Origin: Cinnamomum chago
Lineage: Eukaryota > Streptophyta > Magnoliopsida > Laurales > Lauraceae
Reading direction: 5' to 3'
Length of the DNA stretch: 64,000 nt
NCBI GenBank assembly: GCA_038049695.1
Contig: CP142453.1
Location: 124,347,001 to 124,411,000, forward strand
Shown here: piece after piece, positions 1-11,400 of the stretch
Position numbering within the stretch: the first letter of the stretch is position 1
Layout of the letters: the number at the start of each line of letters is the position of its first letter
Notes under the pieces: generated by a model
Database searches by the model: none
Told to the model about the DNA's origin: nothing
What the model saw: only the letters and a program-made list of their open reading frames with translations
Made by a program: the position numbers and the translations under genes

Positions 1-1310
1 CCTCTACTCAACTAGCTCATGTAAAGAATGTATGTCTGATAACACAGTCTCCCTAATTTTGAGGAGTTAAATGAATTGAAACCTATAGCATTTTGTCAAC
101 TATCGTTGATTTCTTGGATGTATATTTTAATTGTGTTTGTAACTAGAATTTTCTAACTGCCGAGCCACAATTCGGAAGTTGAAAAGGAAGCATAGATGGG
201 CAAATGAAGTGACGAAAAAGATTCTTGATAACATTAAACAATGGCAGGATTTTAGCCAAATCAACAGTGGGATGGACCCCTACAGGTACCAACTGGAATG
301 GACAAGAGGCAACAAACCTGGCACAGAACAACTGTGAGGAGACGAAACTCTTACTACCCTACTGCAAAGATAAGAGATTCCCTCTGCATTTGAAGCAAAT
401 TTCATACAAGAGAGCCAACAAAACCCTAGTACAGTATCTCATCCATCTGATCCATCATCCTCAAGCATACCTGCACGAACAAACTCATATTTGTCTTCAT
501 CTACCAACGGCACTAGTTTGGATCGAACAAAAGAACCCAAAACAGGTAGTATTCAAGCATACTAATAAGTAACATTTCAAGCATATGTGATTTTTATTTT
601 CCTCATAAGTAACATCTCCACCTTTAATCCTTCAACAACCCCACCATGAATTTTTAGGAATTGAATTAAAGTAGCAGGCTCTTATTTTCTGCCCACTAAG
701 AAAGTACCAAAGATTCAAATATGATCAATAGTTAGACTAATTTTACTATTTAATTTGACGGTGATCATTTTAGTAAGCATGATGATAATTTTGCGATAAC
801 ATTTTTTTTCTTTTGACTTACATATAGGCATGACATTAGATGACATCTTATCTTCATCTTAGCCTTCTAACCATAGTTATAGTCGTTAAATTTTCTTTTC
901 TTGTGGACATTTTCAAAATGTTAAAAAATAAAATCATTATTTTTATTATTACAACTATTATAGCCCATTAATAGAATAAGAAAGGGAAAACACAAAGAAA
1001 AGAAGGTTTACCCATGGATTTAGAAACTTAGAGGGGATTAGGCTCAAGCAAGTCCATGAAGGTTCATAAACAAGGCAGTGTCTATTCATTCAGTAATAGA
1101 TGCAAATTACATTGCGTGACGAAGAGAGGTCCAACAAATCTTTAAGATAGAAAAGAAGAAAAAGTCTTTGACAAACCCGTTTGCAGCTTTCTTAACAAAA
1201 GCACATATTTCTTTATTTTGGAGGAAAGAGAGCTTTTTTAAATTCAGTTTATCATAGAAGCAGATTACTTCTTTTTCACCCAAGAAAGGGGGTTGGGACA
1301 CATGAGACCT
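1..1310. other. No supported gene; one exon-like stretch
   Basis: On the plus strand, 147-330 follows a possible acceptor (ctag) and reads about 60 codons without a stop, including KLKRKHRWANEVTKKIL, ending in a stop near 333. A serine/threonine-rich stretch in the same frame follows to about 570. I do not recognise the protein, and a second overlapping frame (225-572) is equally long, so neither is called as a gene. From 590 to 1310 I see only AT-rich sequence with short homopolymers. It could be a leftover exon of the ankyrin gene family found nearby, but no ankyrin motif is visible. Confidence 0.25.
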
Positions 1311-1432
1311 AGCCATGAGGAAAGAATATTGCTCCAGCGTGAAGAGGAAACGAGGGATCGAACCTTAGGTGAGAAGGAGGTACCCAACCAACTCATGGCA
1401 ACCCCATGTTTCCCGATCTTCCCTCACATAGA
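1310..1432 (-). mobile_element. tRNA-derived SINE fragment
   Basis: Read on the minus strand, the segment has an A-box-like TTGGTTGGGTACC and, about 30 bases on, a B-box-like GGTTCGATCCC. This is the spacing and order of an internal RNA polymerase III promoter from a tRNA. No cloverleaf closes around it, so it is not a tRNA gene. The 3' end and target-site duplication are not clear. It lies directly beside the LTR-like copy starting at 1433. Confidence 0.45.
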
Positions 1433-3012
1433 TGGTATGCATTAAGCAACCTAGAAATAAGCTACTATTATGCACACAATTAAAACTCGCAAGCACACAA
1501 GATCACTATGTAGTATAGTGAATTGTAAGTACGAGGTCGATCCCACGAAGACTTGTGATAAAACAATGTCAAAAGCAACTAAAAATCAGAATATTAAAAG
1601 AAACAATTGAATGATGAAAGGTTGAATTAAACTACTAAAAACAGTAAATTAAACTATCAAAAGCTAAATGGAAATTAATCTAAAACACACAACTAATATT
1701 AGAATTGAAAACAATGAAAATGAATGAACTAAGGTTTCATCCACTCCCTTAACCAATCCTATGCATGTCCCTTTTTATCTTTTAATCAAAAATCAGATTT
1801 TATTAGTGACATCTATCAACCTAGACCATGGCATATGCGTCTAGATTACTATTCCCCTAAACCCAATTCATGAGTGGCATACTACATGAATTATTCATTA
1901 TGATGCAAAAACTAAGCATAGCATATGTCCTAGTCAAAACACACATAATGCATAAAAACAATGGGAATGATAAATGCATGAGTCTAAGCATGACATATAC
2001 TTAGATTATTCACGGTTTTAAACCCTAGATGCTTTTCATCAAGATCAATCAAATTTAAGTTAATTACTATTAAAATTAATTGAACATAACATGGTTGGCA
2101 TGGCATATACACAACTCATCAATTAAATCATGGTTTAGAATCTCATCTAATAAAACTGAAATCTGAATTAAAAGATGCCAAAAGAGACTGCATAGATTAG
2201 GCTAGGGTTTCAACTACACCCTAGCCCTAAAAAAATTAGCTACTCATGTCTGGAATTGAAAACAAAATAGAAAATAGAGCCATAAGAAGAACTCTGAATA
2301 TTGAAGAAGAAGAATTCTGCCAGCAGCTTTTTCCCCTTTTTCTCGCTCCGAAAGCTCTCCAAAAGATACTCCAAAGGTGCTCCCAATAGTGTTGTATAGC
2401 CCTCTTTTGTGAAGAATCTCCTCCTTTTTAGGCTTCTCTCCTTGTATGATTAGATCTCCATCTTTCTTTATAAGTATGCTTCCTAATTAGATTAGAATAG
2501 GAGTCTTCTTTTCTTAATTAGCAACACTTTCTAATTCTGATCTTACTTGTATCTTCTTGACAATTCCTCACATGTGGCCCACCAATCTGAATTTTAATTG
2601 CAAGGAATTAAATCTGAAACTTGAGAATAAAAGTGGGCCTATATTTGGTGCGTGCACAATGAATGTGGGACCCCTCTTTTTGAACTTCTATCTTAACTTG
2701 AAATCTTCCTTTAACTTTCCTTCTTTTTCTCCTTGCTTTTCTCCATTCTTGAATTCCTCTTTTAACTTGAATAGGACTTCCTGAATTCTGAAATTCTACC
2801 TTTAGGAATGGATGTGGACCCCCCTTGGGCGTGTGACACACTTTGGAGTTGTCTTCTTTTTCTTCATTAACGATTTAATTCTTCTCTTTTTGCTCCTTTT
2901 TATCTTTGAATAAAAAAATTAACAAAGACTGTAAAATCAAATAAAACAACTCTAACTAGCATAAGATCAATCAAATATTAGGGCTTAGATTGTAAACAAG
3001 TAAGCCTTAAAA
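1433..3012 (-). mobile_element. LTR-like element copy, family shared with 19471-21133
   Basis: The segment is the reverse complement of 19471-21133 over nearly its whole length. It starts TGGTATGC, the complement of the other copy's GCATGCCA end. It carries the conserved block CGTGGGATCGACCTCGTACT near the LTR 3' end, which is typical of plant LTRs. Its far end (about 3003-3017) has diverged, and I could not find a clean target-site duplication. It lacks about 110 bp that the other copy holds at 20081-20190. A 77-codon frame (2841 back to 2608) is shared with the other copy. It is a solo LTR or LTR fragment; no internal retroelement genes are present. Confidence 0.7.
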
Positions 3013-3290
3013 CTTCACTATTTCTCTATGTTACGTGAAACGAAAAGATCTGTGAAGGGAGAAACTTTTGACTTTGTTGATCTTGTAATTGATAAATCCG
3101 TGTACAATTACATAAGAAAAGCTTCCCTTTTATAGGCAAGTAATCCTACTTAGACAAGAACTTTAAATCTCCTAAGAATTTCTAAGATAAGCAACCCAAG
3201 TCAAATCAAATTTATACTAAGAAAGGAATATCCTAACCTACTTGGGTCCTACTTGAATCTTCACCGGCCCAACCCCTGTAGAGATGTCAG
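3013..3290 (-). mobile_element. Second LTR-like fragment
   Basis: On the minus strand a TATA-like CTATAAAAGGGAAGC is followed by a transcript-start-like region with TGTAATTGTACACGG and then a T/C-rich stretch running into the neighbouring LTR copy. This is the U3/R pattern of a plant LTR. Termini, primer-binding site and coding parts are missing, so the family cannot be named. The adjacent LTR may have been inserted into it. Confidence 0.35.
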
Positions 3291-3976
3291 TCAGTAACAT
3301 TCTCTTCTAAATGAACCCTAATTACTGATTCAGAACTCGGAAGCAACTAATTTTCTATACAAATGATCAATATGCCTATGGTACTTTCTAACATAGTTAA
3401 TTCTGGTGAAAACTATTTCTCACTTGTATGAGTGAGTTCGATACGTCTGTTACTACTCTTTTAAACCAACCCCAGATTGGTTGTTCATGTTTTCTAAACA
3501 GATTGGAATAAAAGACTCCAGTGAAACTAGGTGTTAAGACTAGAGAATGCACTCGCCCTCATTTCAAGACAAATTTATTGTAAAAATTGTTAATGCTATT
3601 TCTTGGAAATTCTAATTCTACTTCAGTTAGATTAAATCTTTGTCTTCATTCATTCAAATGACTTTTCTGTATATAATGCGGTCAATTAATAGATTGGTAG
3701 ATGTGTCTGGCCAAGCAGGGGATGCACAGGGAGAATGAATCAGTTGCTTCCATTAAATTTTTATTTTTTATTTTTTACTAAGCAAAAGATGGTACCTTAC
3801 ATTTTCAATATTTTTGTATTGTGATTGCACTTCTTCTTTATTCTAATCTAATTTATTTGTTATCAAATTGGAGAGAAAAATGTATGTGTGTCACATTGTT
3901 TACTGCTCTTAGATTGATTGGTCATGTTAGTTCTCAATGCAACCAAAAGGCTGATGCATTTTTAGCTTTTTGACAG

Positions 3977-5266
3977 GTGTGATGAAGTGGATGCTGAAGG
4001 AAACAGCTTATTGCACTTCGCTGCCAAATATTCAGACAATCAGGGGCTGCCTCCTAGATTGATTGGTCATGCCTCATGCTGAAGGAAACAGATTATTGCA
4101 CTTCCCTGCCAAATATTCAGACAATCAGGGGCTGCCTCCCTCCCTCCCTCCCTCCCGGCATGTGTGTGTGTGTGGAGCGCTTCCAGTGTTGCGCATGTAC
4201 GCACAATTGTTTTTACATGCTGGGCATCAGGAAGCCAGTGGCCTCCAACTGCAAACCAATCATTTTCTCTTTCTAAGGTGACAGATATTTTGTGAACTTA
4301 CTGTGAGTGCTCTTGTTGATGTGTCAATACTGTTACTGGAGGCCGCAGGGTTCTCCTAATTCTGGGCATCAGGTGATCTAGACTTTAGATTGATCGCCTA
4401 GTGATTTTTCAAAGAAGTCTCATACTGAAAGGTCATTCATGATTCATGTGGAGGTGGAGAAACATGAAAGCAAGGAAAAGTTTTGCTCCAGGGCCCTATC
4501 ACATTCAGTTTACCTGTACTAAGTTTACATATTTACGTACCTGTCATTGGTTGTGATGAAGATCTAAACATCTATCACTTAAAGGTAACTCAGTTTTATC
4601 CAAGCGCGTGAACCCCAATTTACATGTAAAAATTGAGTCACCTGCACAAAGTTTGTGAAGATATCAAAACAGCAAGCCACTTCAGAAAAATCCGTCCTGA
4701 CTTACGTGTTGAATAGATTTATTTGGTTTATAATTTCATAGACAAAGCATGTTTGAGTTTACATCTTGTGCTTATACTAATAACAGTTTGTCAAGAAGCA
4801 ATTGCCCCCTTATTTCTCTATGCTCTAAAACCGCAAGGACCAAACTGCAATGGAGGTCTTCACTGAAACAGCCTAGAACTGGACATTCAAAGGGCAAAGT
4901 GGCTGAGCAAGGCATCGCAGTCATGCTCGGTTGTGGCAACTCTCATCATCTCCGTGGTGTTTGCCACCATGGTGACCATGCCTGGTGGTCTAATCCAAGA
5001 GCAGCAAGACCGTGGGCTCCCAGTTTACAAAGGCAAGCTGGCCTTCAATGTCTTCTCCCTCTCTTTGCTCTCTGCGCTCTGATTTTCATCTATCTCCCTC
5101 ATCATGTTCGTTAACATTCTCACTTCTCCTTACCAAGACTGATAATGGTAATAACTTGGCCAATAAGATGATACTTGGTTTGGGTTTTCTCTTCATCTCG
5201 ATCATGGCCATGTTCCTCTCCCTCTTCTCTGAAGATCTCTTTGTGCTTGATAGCAAGATGAAGTAA
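3977..5266 (+). pseudogene. Ankyrin-repeat/PGG-domain protein, broken 3' part
   Basis: Around 3977-4050 an ankyrin-like segment reads DEVDAEGNSLLHFAAKYSDN. About 60 bp of it is repeated 85 bp downstream (4076-4138). From 4894 a membrane PGG domain reads KWLSKASQSCSVVATLIISV, then TMPGG, the signature of plant ACD6/ITN1-like ankyrin membrane proteins, which act in defence and stress responses. The frame hits TGA at 5080-5082, where the family normally continues into the next transmembrane segment. After about 5135 the last helix (KMILGLGFLFISIMAMFLSL) is only readable in another frame, ending at 5266. With one nonsense change and one frameshift, the gene cannot make a normal C-terminus. The 5' part is absent or unrecognisable, and a CCCT microsatellite sits at 4137-4156. 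Confidence 0.75.
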
Positions 5267-7231
5267 ATAGCTTATCCAATATACATTCTCACCTCATGTG
5301 TGGTTTTAGCAGGTTTCCCTCTCTATTCTGAAATTGTAAAGATGGTGGTCACTGGTATTCCCACAAGCACACACCAACGTAAATTTTCTTTCTCGCTTTG
5401 CTCTCTTTCCAATGTGAAGACACTCTCCAGCAATTTCTTTGTGAACGTTGTTAGGTGCCAGAATTCAGTGATGTAGTAAAATGGTTTTGTATTGGCATTC
5501 AGTGTTGAACGTAGTTCATGTTTAATACTTTTGAGGTTTAACTATTCGGCTATATTACATGCAGTATATATTCATAATCATCACGTATTGATTTTGTAGT
5601 AGGTGGTAATTAGTCCTCTCTTTTCTTCACATATTCCACTAGAAACTGAGGGACCGTTTGAAAGGAAAGCCATTGTGTCCGTAATATGCTCAACAAATCT
5701 CCTGAAGGAAGAGTCCGGATCATCTGTTTCGTTGAAACAGGGGAACGCTGTTCCGCCCAATCCCACTGCGCCACATTTCAAACATATTTTTTTTAAAGTT
5801 ACGTTTCAAACATGCCATGTCAGATATGATCCTCGTTGCATTCCTCAATGGGAACGAACTGATCTTTGGATTTTATGGCCTTATAAAGGAAGTTCCTGAA
5901 ATGCCCAACCCACTTTTCCATCTAAACTTTCAGATTCAACAATAACCACTTTTAGATCATATCTGCCTTCAAGTTAGAATTGCCTACTTTGGAACTGATC
6001 CTTGTTAGGATGCATACAAGAGGATGGTGGGTCACAAACTTTGGAAAATATTGGCAATGCAGAAGATTATTGCTAATGAGGAAGGGATGCAAAATGAGGA
6101 TGTCAGTAGCCAGAGACTTATTTCTTTTTCTTTGGTCTATAATCATGTTTGGCTTTTAAGATCTGAACAATTTATTTTTATTTTTCTTATAATGAAAATT
6201 TTCAATCCATAAAAAATAAAAAATAACCACTAGTAGCACATGTATGGAAAATAATGTTAACGTGTACACTTTAGACAAAAATGACTGTCAATAAAGAAAA
6301 AGCAAAAGTGAAAAGTGAAAAATTCTAATCCTTGATTCCCAAGTCCCAACAAAGCTTGGAAGTATTACCTATGTACTCGACCATAAAAACAAAGTGTTCT
6401 TGTCCTTTATTCCAAACATTGCTTGCCAGTAAATCACCAAGGCATCCAACCAAACATGTTTTGACACACTGCTGATTTGCCCTCATATTACCCACACCCT
6501 CAGGTGTTGAGAATGTAAAAGCCATCAAAGCAAATGCTCACAGGGACAGCCATAGATAAAAAGGAAGAAAAGTACTAGATGGATTTAACTTTTATGGAGA
6601 TAGTATTGCAATATTATCTAGAAACTAGGTGAACTTGGCTCTTACAAAGTTAAGAGGTCCATGTCTCTTAATCAATGGAAAATTTCCCCTCTTCCTTCCC
6701 TCATAGAAAATGTTTTTCCTTAATAAAGTGGTCCTAATCCTATACATACCATAGAGTCTCCAATGCGTTATTGAATGATGATATGAGTGGATAGTTGTAA
6801 AAAAAATCTCTACTAAAACTCAGAAATGACAATCCAGAGGGAATCCTCTTTACTGGCTTGCCAACTGGTTATATTCGTACATTTTGGGCTTTTTCTTCTA
6901 TTTCCTCTTAATTTATTTTGCATCTCGTTTCCTGTGCCTTTAATCTCCCTATATCTTGCTCTTAAAACAAAAATATACTTTTTTTTATTGTCATTTGAAA
7001 AAGAAGTCCAACAGGGAGTTAGCTTAGATCAGAAAAAAGTGCTATCTAGTGGAGCCCACAAAATATACCGGGCTTTATCATTTTAAGAAGCAAAGCAGCA
7101 GGTAGCAGGTAGAGGATCTTCTGGATCCTTTATAATTTAAAGGGGGATGAATGCAACAGAGCAGATGGGGGATGGACTAAAGAAACAGAAACCAGCATAG
7201 TGGTAAGGAAGAAAATTTCTGTTAGAGAGAG
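5267..7231. other. Intergenic, no supported gene
   Basis: AT-rich non-coding DNA between two ankyrin gene remnants. Several short open frames occur on both strands, but none shows a recognisable domain, start context or splice pattern. A short stretch at 5650-5800 looks more GC-rich and exon-like but matches nothing I know. Confidence 0.5.
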
Positions 7232-7917
7232 ATGGAGCTTACAGATCGGTCGTTTCGAGATCAAGAAGCCCAACGCATGGACCGTAGTAGCATAGTCCAT
7301 GACGACGCAGATTAGAGCAGGGAAATGTTCTCCTCTATACATGAAGGCGATTGGCCCTTAATGCTCGAGTTACTGCATCGGAAAGGTCCCAGCTGGAGCA
7401 TCATTCATCCAATGCTGACGGCACACTTCAAAGGCACCATCGTGCATGCAGCAGCAGCACTCGGCAAGAAAGAGGTGGTGAAGGAGCTGCTACTGTGGAT
7501 AAAGGAGATGAACCTTGAGATGGGTTTAGAGGTCTTCCTTGGCAACCGGCTCGGCAGCAATCAATCCCCTCCATAGAGCTGCTTTGATGGGGCGGGTCGA
7601 GCCTTTGAGGGTGATATTCGAAGAGGTTCCTGAGCTGTCCTCAGCTCGGAATATATATCTCCAAGCCGCTGTCAGCGGCTCTAAACAAGTCTTTTCCGAA
7701 TTTGGCATGTATGCTACCACCAGATACTAACAACATACTTACCATGCTCAGAAGGAACGATGGAGATACCATTCTCCACTACGCTTCATCTGGGGAATAC
7801 TTCAGTTCATACACAAGATACTTGATGCACACAAAATTGCATCTTGCTTGCATATATGAACAAGATGCAAGGAATCAAAGGCATTTGCAATTGCCACTCT
7901 CTTTGTTTCACGTGTAA
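7232..7917 (+). pseudogene. Ankyrin-repeat protein, broken 5' part
   Basis: The best start is ATG at 7232, reading MELTDRSFRDQEAQRMDRSS. A TAG at 7313-7315 interrupts the frame, which then continues as MFSSIHEGDWPLMLELLHRK and on to IVHAAAALGKKEVVKELL, an ankyrin repeat. Near 7555 the frame shifts: the next repeat (NPLHRAALMGRVEPLRVIFE) is in another frame. A further shift near 7700 leads to RRNDGDTILHYASSGEYF. With one nonsense codon and at least two frameshifts, this is a decayed ankyrin gene. It lies downstream of, and in the same orientation as, the PGG remnant at 4.9 kb. The two are therefore the tail of one gene and the head of the next in a former tandem cluster. Confidence 0.75.
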
Positions 7918-8331
7918 TAGTATCTTGATTCCAAATCAAGAGAAGCGAGATTGAAAACACCGCCTCTCTCTTTTGGCGACTCAGTTGCAGCCTCTTCAGT
8001 GACATACTGTACATACATGGGCAAGTCCTTGAACCATTCAAACTCTTGGGGAATTTGGACAATCCTTTTGACACCAGGAGATGATACTTGAAAAGAATGG
8101 AGAATGAGAAAACAATTTTGGGCAGATTCCTGCGGAATTCACAGTTAACAATAATTCACAAAAAATTATAGGCGTGGTCAAAAGGCATTGCTTGGAACAT
8201 GTGCCTTGTTCATCAATAGACTGACTCTGCCTGGTTTAAATTTCATACACCATTACAGGTACGATTAAATTAAACAACTGTCTGGAATGAAAGGGTTTTT
8301 TAAGCTACAAAGCTGTTTACAGTTTACACCA

Positions 8332-8491
8332 GTCATAAAGTAATATAGTACTGCATCTAATGTTGGCAGTCATACTGCCGTGTTTTGCTGCAATTGAACA
8401 TGAAAATGGATGTCATAAAGTAATATACTACTGCATCTGATGTTGGCAATCATACTGCTGTATTTTGCTGCAACTGAACATGAAAATGGAT
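8332..8491. repeat. Two-copy tandem repeat, 80-bp period
   Basis: The block beginning GTCATAAAGTAATATA at 8332 is repeated at 8412 with a few substitutions. Downstream (8490-8680) an open frame including SLMDRERRAVEDLKPGF looks exon-like but is not recognised. A run of 22 T follows at 8698-8719, possibly the tail of a retroposed copy. No gene is called from 7918 to 8844. Confidence 0.7.
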
Positions 8492-11400
8492 GTTGTGCAA
8501 GATCAAAGTGCCAGATACTACACTTCAACAAAACCCATGCCCAAGACTCCATTGCAAATGGAGCTGGGGAATACAATTTCATCTTTGATGGACAGAGAAA
8601 GAAGAGCAGTAGAAGATTTAAAACCAGGATTTACTCTAGATTATCATTTAATTGTTTCTATGTCCTATTAAATTCCTAGGAATTGAAAGTAAATCGGTTT
8701 TTTTTTTTTTTTTTTTTTTGAGTATTAAAAGCGTGAGTCAAGGCAAGGGTCCGGAGAAGAGATCCAGAAGGAACTCCATCACTTATGCTTAAGTTAAAGG
8801 GAGTGATGACTGTGAAATAATTTCCAATCAAAGGGAACAATATTAGATGACTCTACAGATCAACAAACTTTTCAATGCCTTATAACAAATTAAATTTAGG
8901 ATTTCATACGGCATTTATTGTTATTAACTCGGCCACTTTCCCAAAGCTTTTCGGCATACAATGCAATTTTCAGGATTCCCCAAGCCATTTCCAACAATTA
9001 GAACCCTGTAATCGTTGTTCTCCTATGGTTACCAAGCCAATTCAGTCAATTCTCAATAAAGGCTGAAAATAACCTTCTTCCTTCCCATTATAAAGCACCA
9101 AGACAGCTTGGAGAACTCAGATATCGTATAAAGGGCTTATCCTCAATCAATCTATCATGGCCTCACATACATTTCCATAAAACATGCTCAAACAGAGGCT
9201 TCGAGCGTAGAAATATTCAATGTGATGACTAGTGCATGGTTTGCGGAGAGATGAATGAGTCAAGGATCACCAATCTTTTCAGTGCCCTTTGACAAAATGG
9301 ATTTAGGATTACATCAAGGCACGCTCAGCCTCTCTCCCAAGGCACTTCAGTGCAAAAGGCAACAACTTTGAGTCTTTCCCAAACAAATTCCCATAATAAA
9401 AGACTTCAAATCATTACCCTCCTCTGATTTCCATCCATTGCTTGCAATGTATTTAGTTAAAACAGCAACGAAGAAACCTAGAGAATTCATTACAAAAAGG
9501 TAATTCGAGATGTTACATTGGGATTTATTCTCATTGAGAAATAGACTTTCTATTCAAACAAAATCTCTAAAATTTGGCGTTTTCCTCCTCAGCTTAAATG
9601 GCACATTATCCCACCATCAAAATCAAGCAAAATCTATCATGAAATGAGTCGTCTCTCTCTTGCACCATGAAAAGGGCCCATGACAAGTTACCTATTGTCA
9701 TTCAATTATTTGCTCCGTATGATTTTATCCATCTCCTTTAGTGATAGGGAGCTTCATTTAGAAAGCAGAGGGTGCTAATTGATGGAGCCTCCTCTCGGGA
9801 GAAGCGAGTGTTAGCTGAGGCAAGAATGGTTAGGTGATTCTCAATTTTGGCCGAAATGAAATGTCATCTCTCTCATTATAAGAAGTCACTGACTGAATGG
9901 AGATTTTAGACATGGTCTAGAGGGCATATCTAAGAAATTTCCTTTACAGCCGGACATTGCTTGCAAAAAATTAGCAAAACCAATCACTTTGGAATACTTA
10001 GTCAAAGTGATGTAAAAATGCATACTTTGTGGACGGAGGAATGACTCCGCTGATAAACAATCTTCTCAATGCCTCCTTAACAAATTAGATTTAGGATTTA
10101 ACAAGGCATTTATTCTTAGTAACTAGGCCTCTTTCCCCAAGCTTTTCTGCATGCAGTGCAATTTAGGGAATAAAGAGCTTATCCTTAATCAATATATCAT
10201 GGCCTCACATGCATTTCCATAAAACGCACACAAACAATCGCTTCCAGCGAAGAAATATTCAATGCGAAGACTAGTGCATGGTTTGCAGAGAGATGGAGTC
10301 GATGGATCACCAATCTTTTCGGTGCCCTTTCACAAAATGAATTTAGGATTACATTATGCATCTACTAGTGGTAGAACTCAACCTCTCTCACTATGCTTTT
10401 CAGTGTATAAAATGCAACGATTTTGAGTCTTTTCGAAAAGAATTCCCATGATAAGAGACTTCAAATCATTACCCTCCTCCACTTTCCATCCATTGATTGC
10501 AATGTATTTAGTTAAAAAAGCAATGAAGAAACCTAGAGAATTCATTTCAAAAAAATTTACTGGCATTTTCCTCCTTGGCCTGATTGGCACAGGAAGAAAA
10601 CCTATTGCAAGTTTCCCATTGTCATTCAAATTATTTGCTCCGTATGATTTTATCCATCACCAATCTTTTCGAAGCCCTTTGAAAAAATGAATTTAGGATT
10701 AAATTAGGCATCTATTAGTGATACAACTCAACCTCTCTCCCCATGCTTTTCAATGTAAAATGCAACAATTTTGAGTCTTTCCCAAACAAATTCCCATCAT
10801 AAGAGACTTTAAATCATTGCCCTCGTCCGGTTTCCATCCGTTACTTGCAATGTATTTAGTTAAAATAGCAACGAAGAAACCTAGAGAGTTCATTACAAAA
10901 ATGTTAATCGAGATGTTGCATTGATATTTATTGTTTACGAGAAATAGGATCTCTAAAATTGGCCGTTTTCCTCCTCGGCCTAATTGGCACATTTGACCAA
11001 CCATCAAAATCAAGCAAAACCAATCACGAAACGAGTCATAACTCTCTCTTGCACTGAGCAAAAAAACTAATACATGCTACCTATTGTCATTCAAATAATT
11101 TGCTCCGTGTGATCTTATCCATCTCCACCAGTGATATAGAGCATCATTTAGCAAGGAAAGGGTGCTAAATGATCCAGCTTCATCTCGCGATAAATGAGTG
11201 CTAACTGAAGCATGAACAGATTAGGTGATTCACATTTTTGGCCTAAAAGAAATGACATCTCTCCCATTATAAGAAATCACTGACCGAATGGAGAATTTAG
11301 ACATGGTCTAAAGGGCATATCTAAGAAGTTTCCTTCACGGCCAGACATTACTCGATAAAAATAAACAAAACCAATCACTTTGGAATACTAAGTCGATGTG

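Noticed and set aside
10378-10629. Minus-strand frames of 60-130 codons across the array as genes (e.g. IIFEMNSLGFFVAIF type, FLDMPFRPCLNSPFG type)
   Set aside because: They recur with unit spacing, vary in start, overlap each other and show no domain; treated as part of the repeat.
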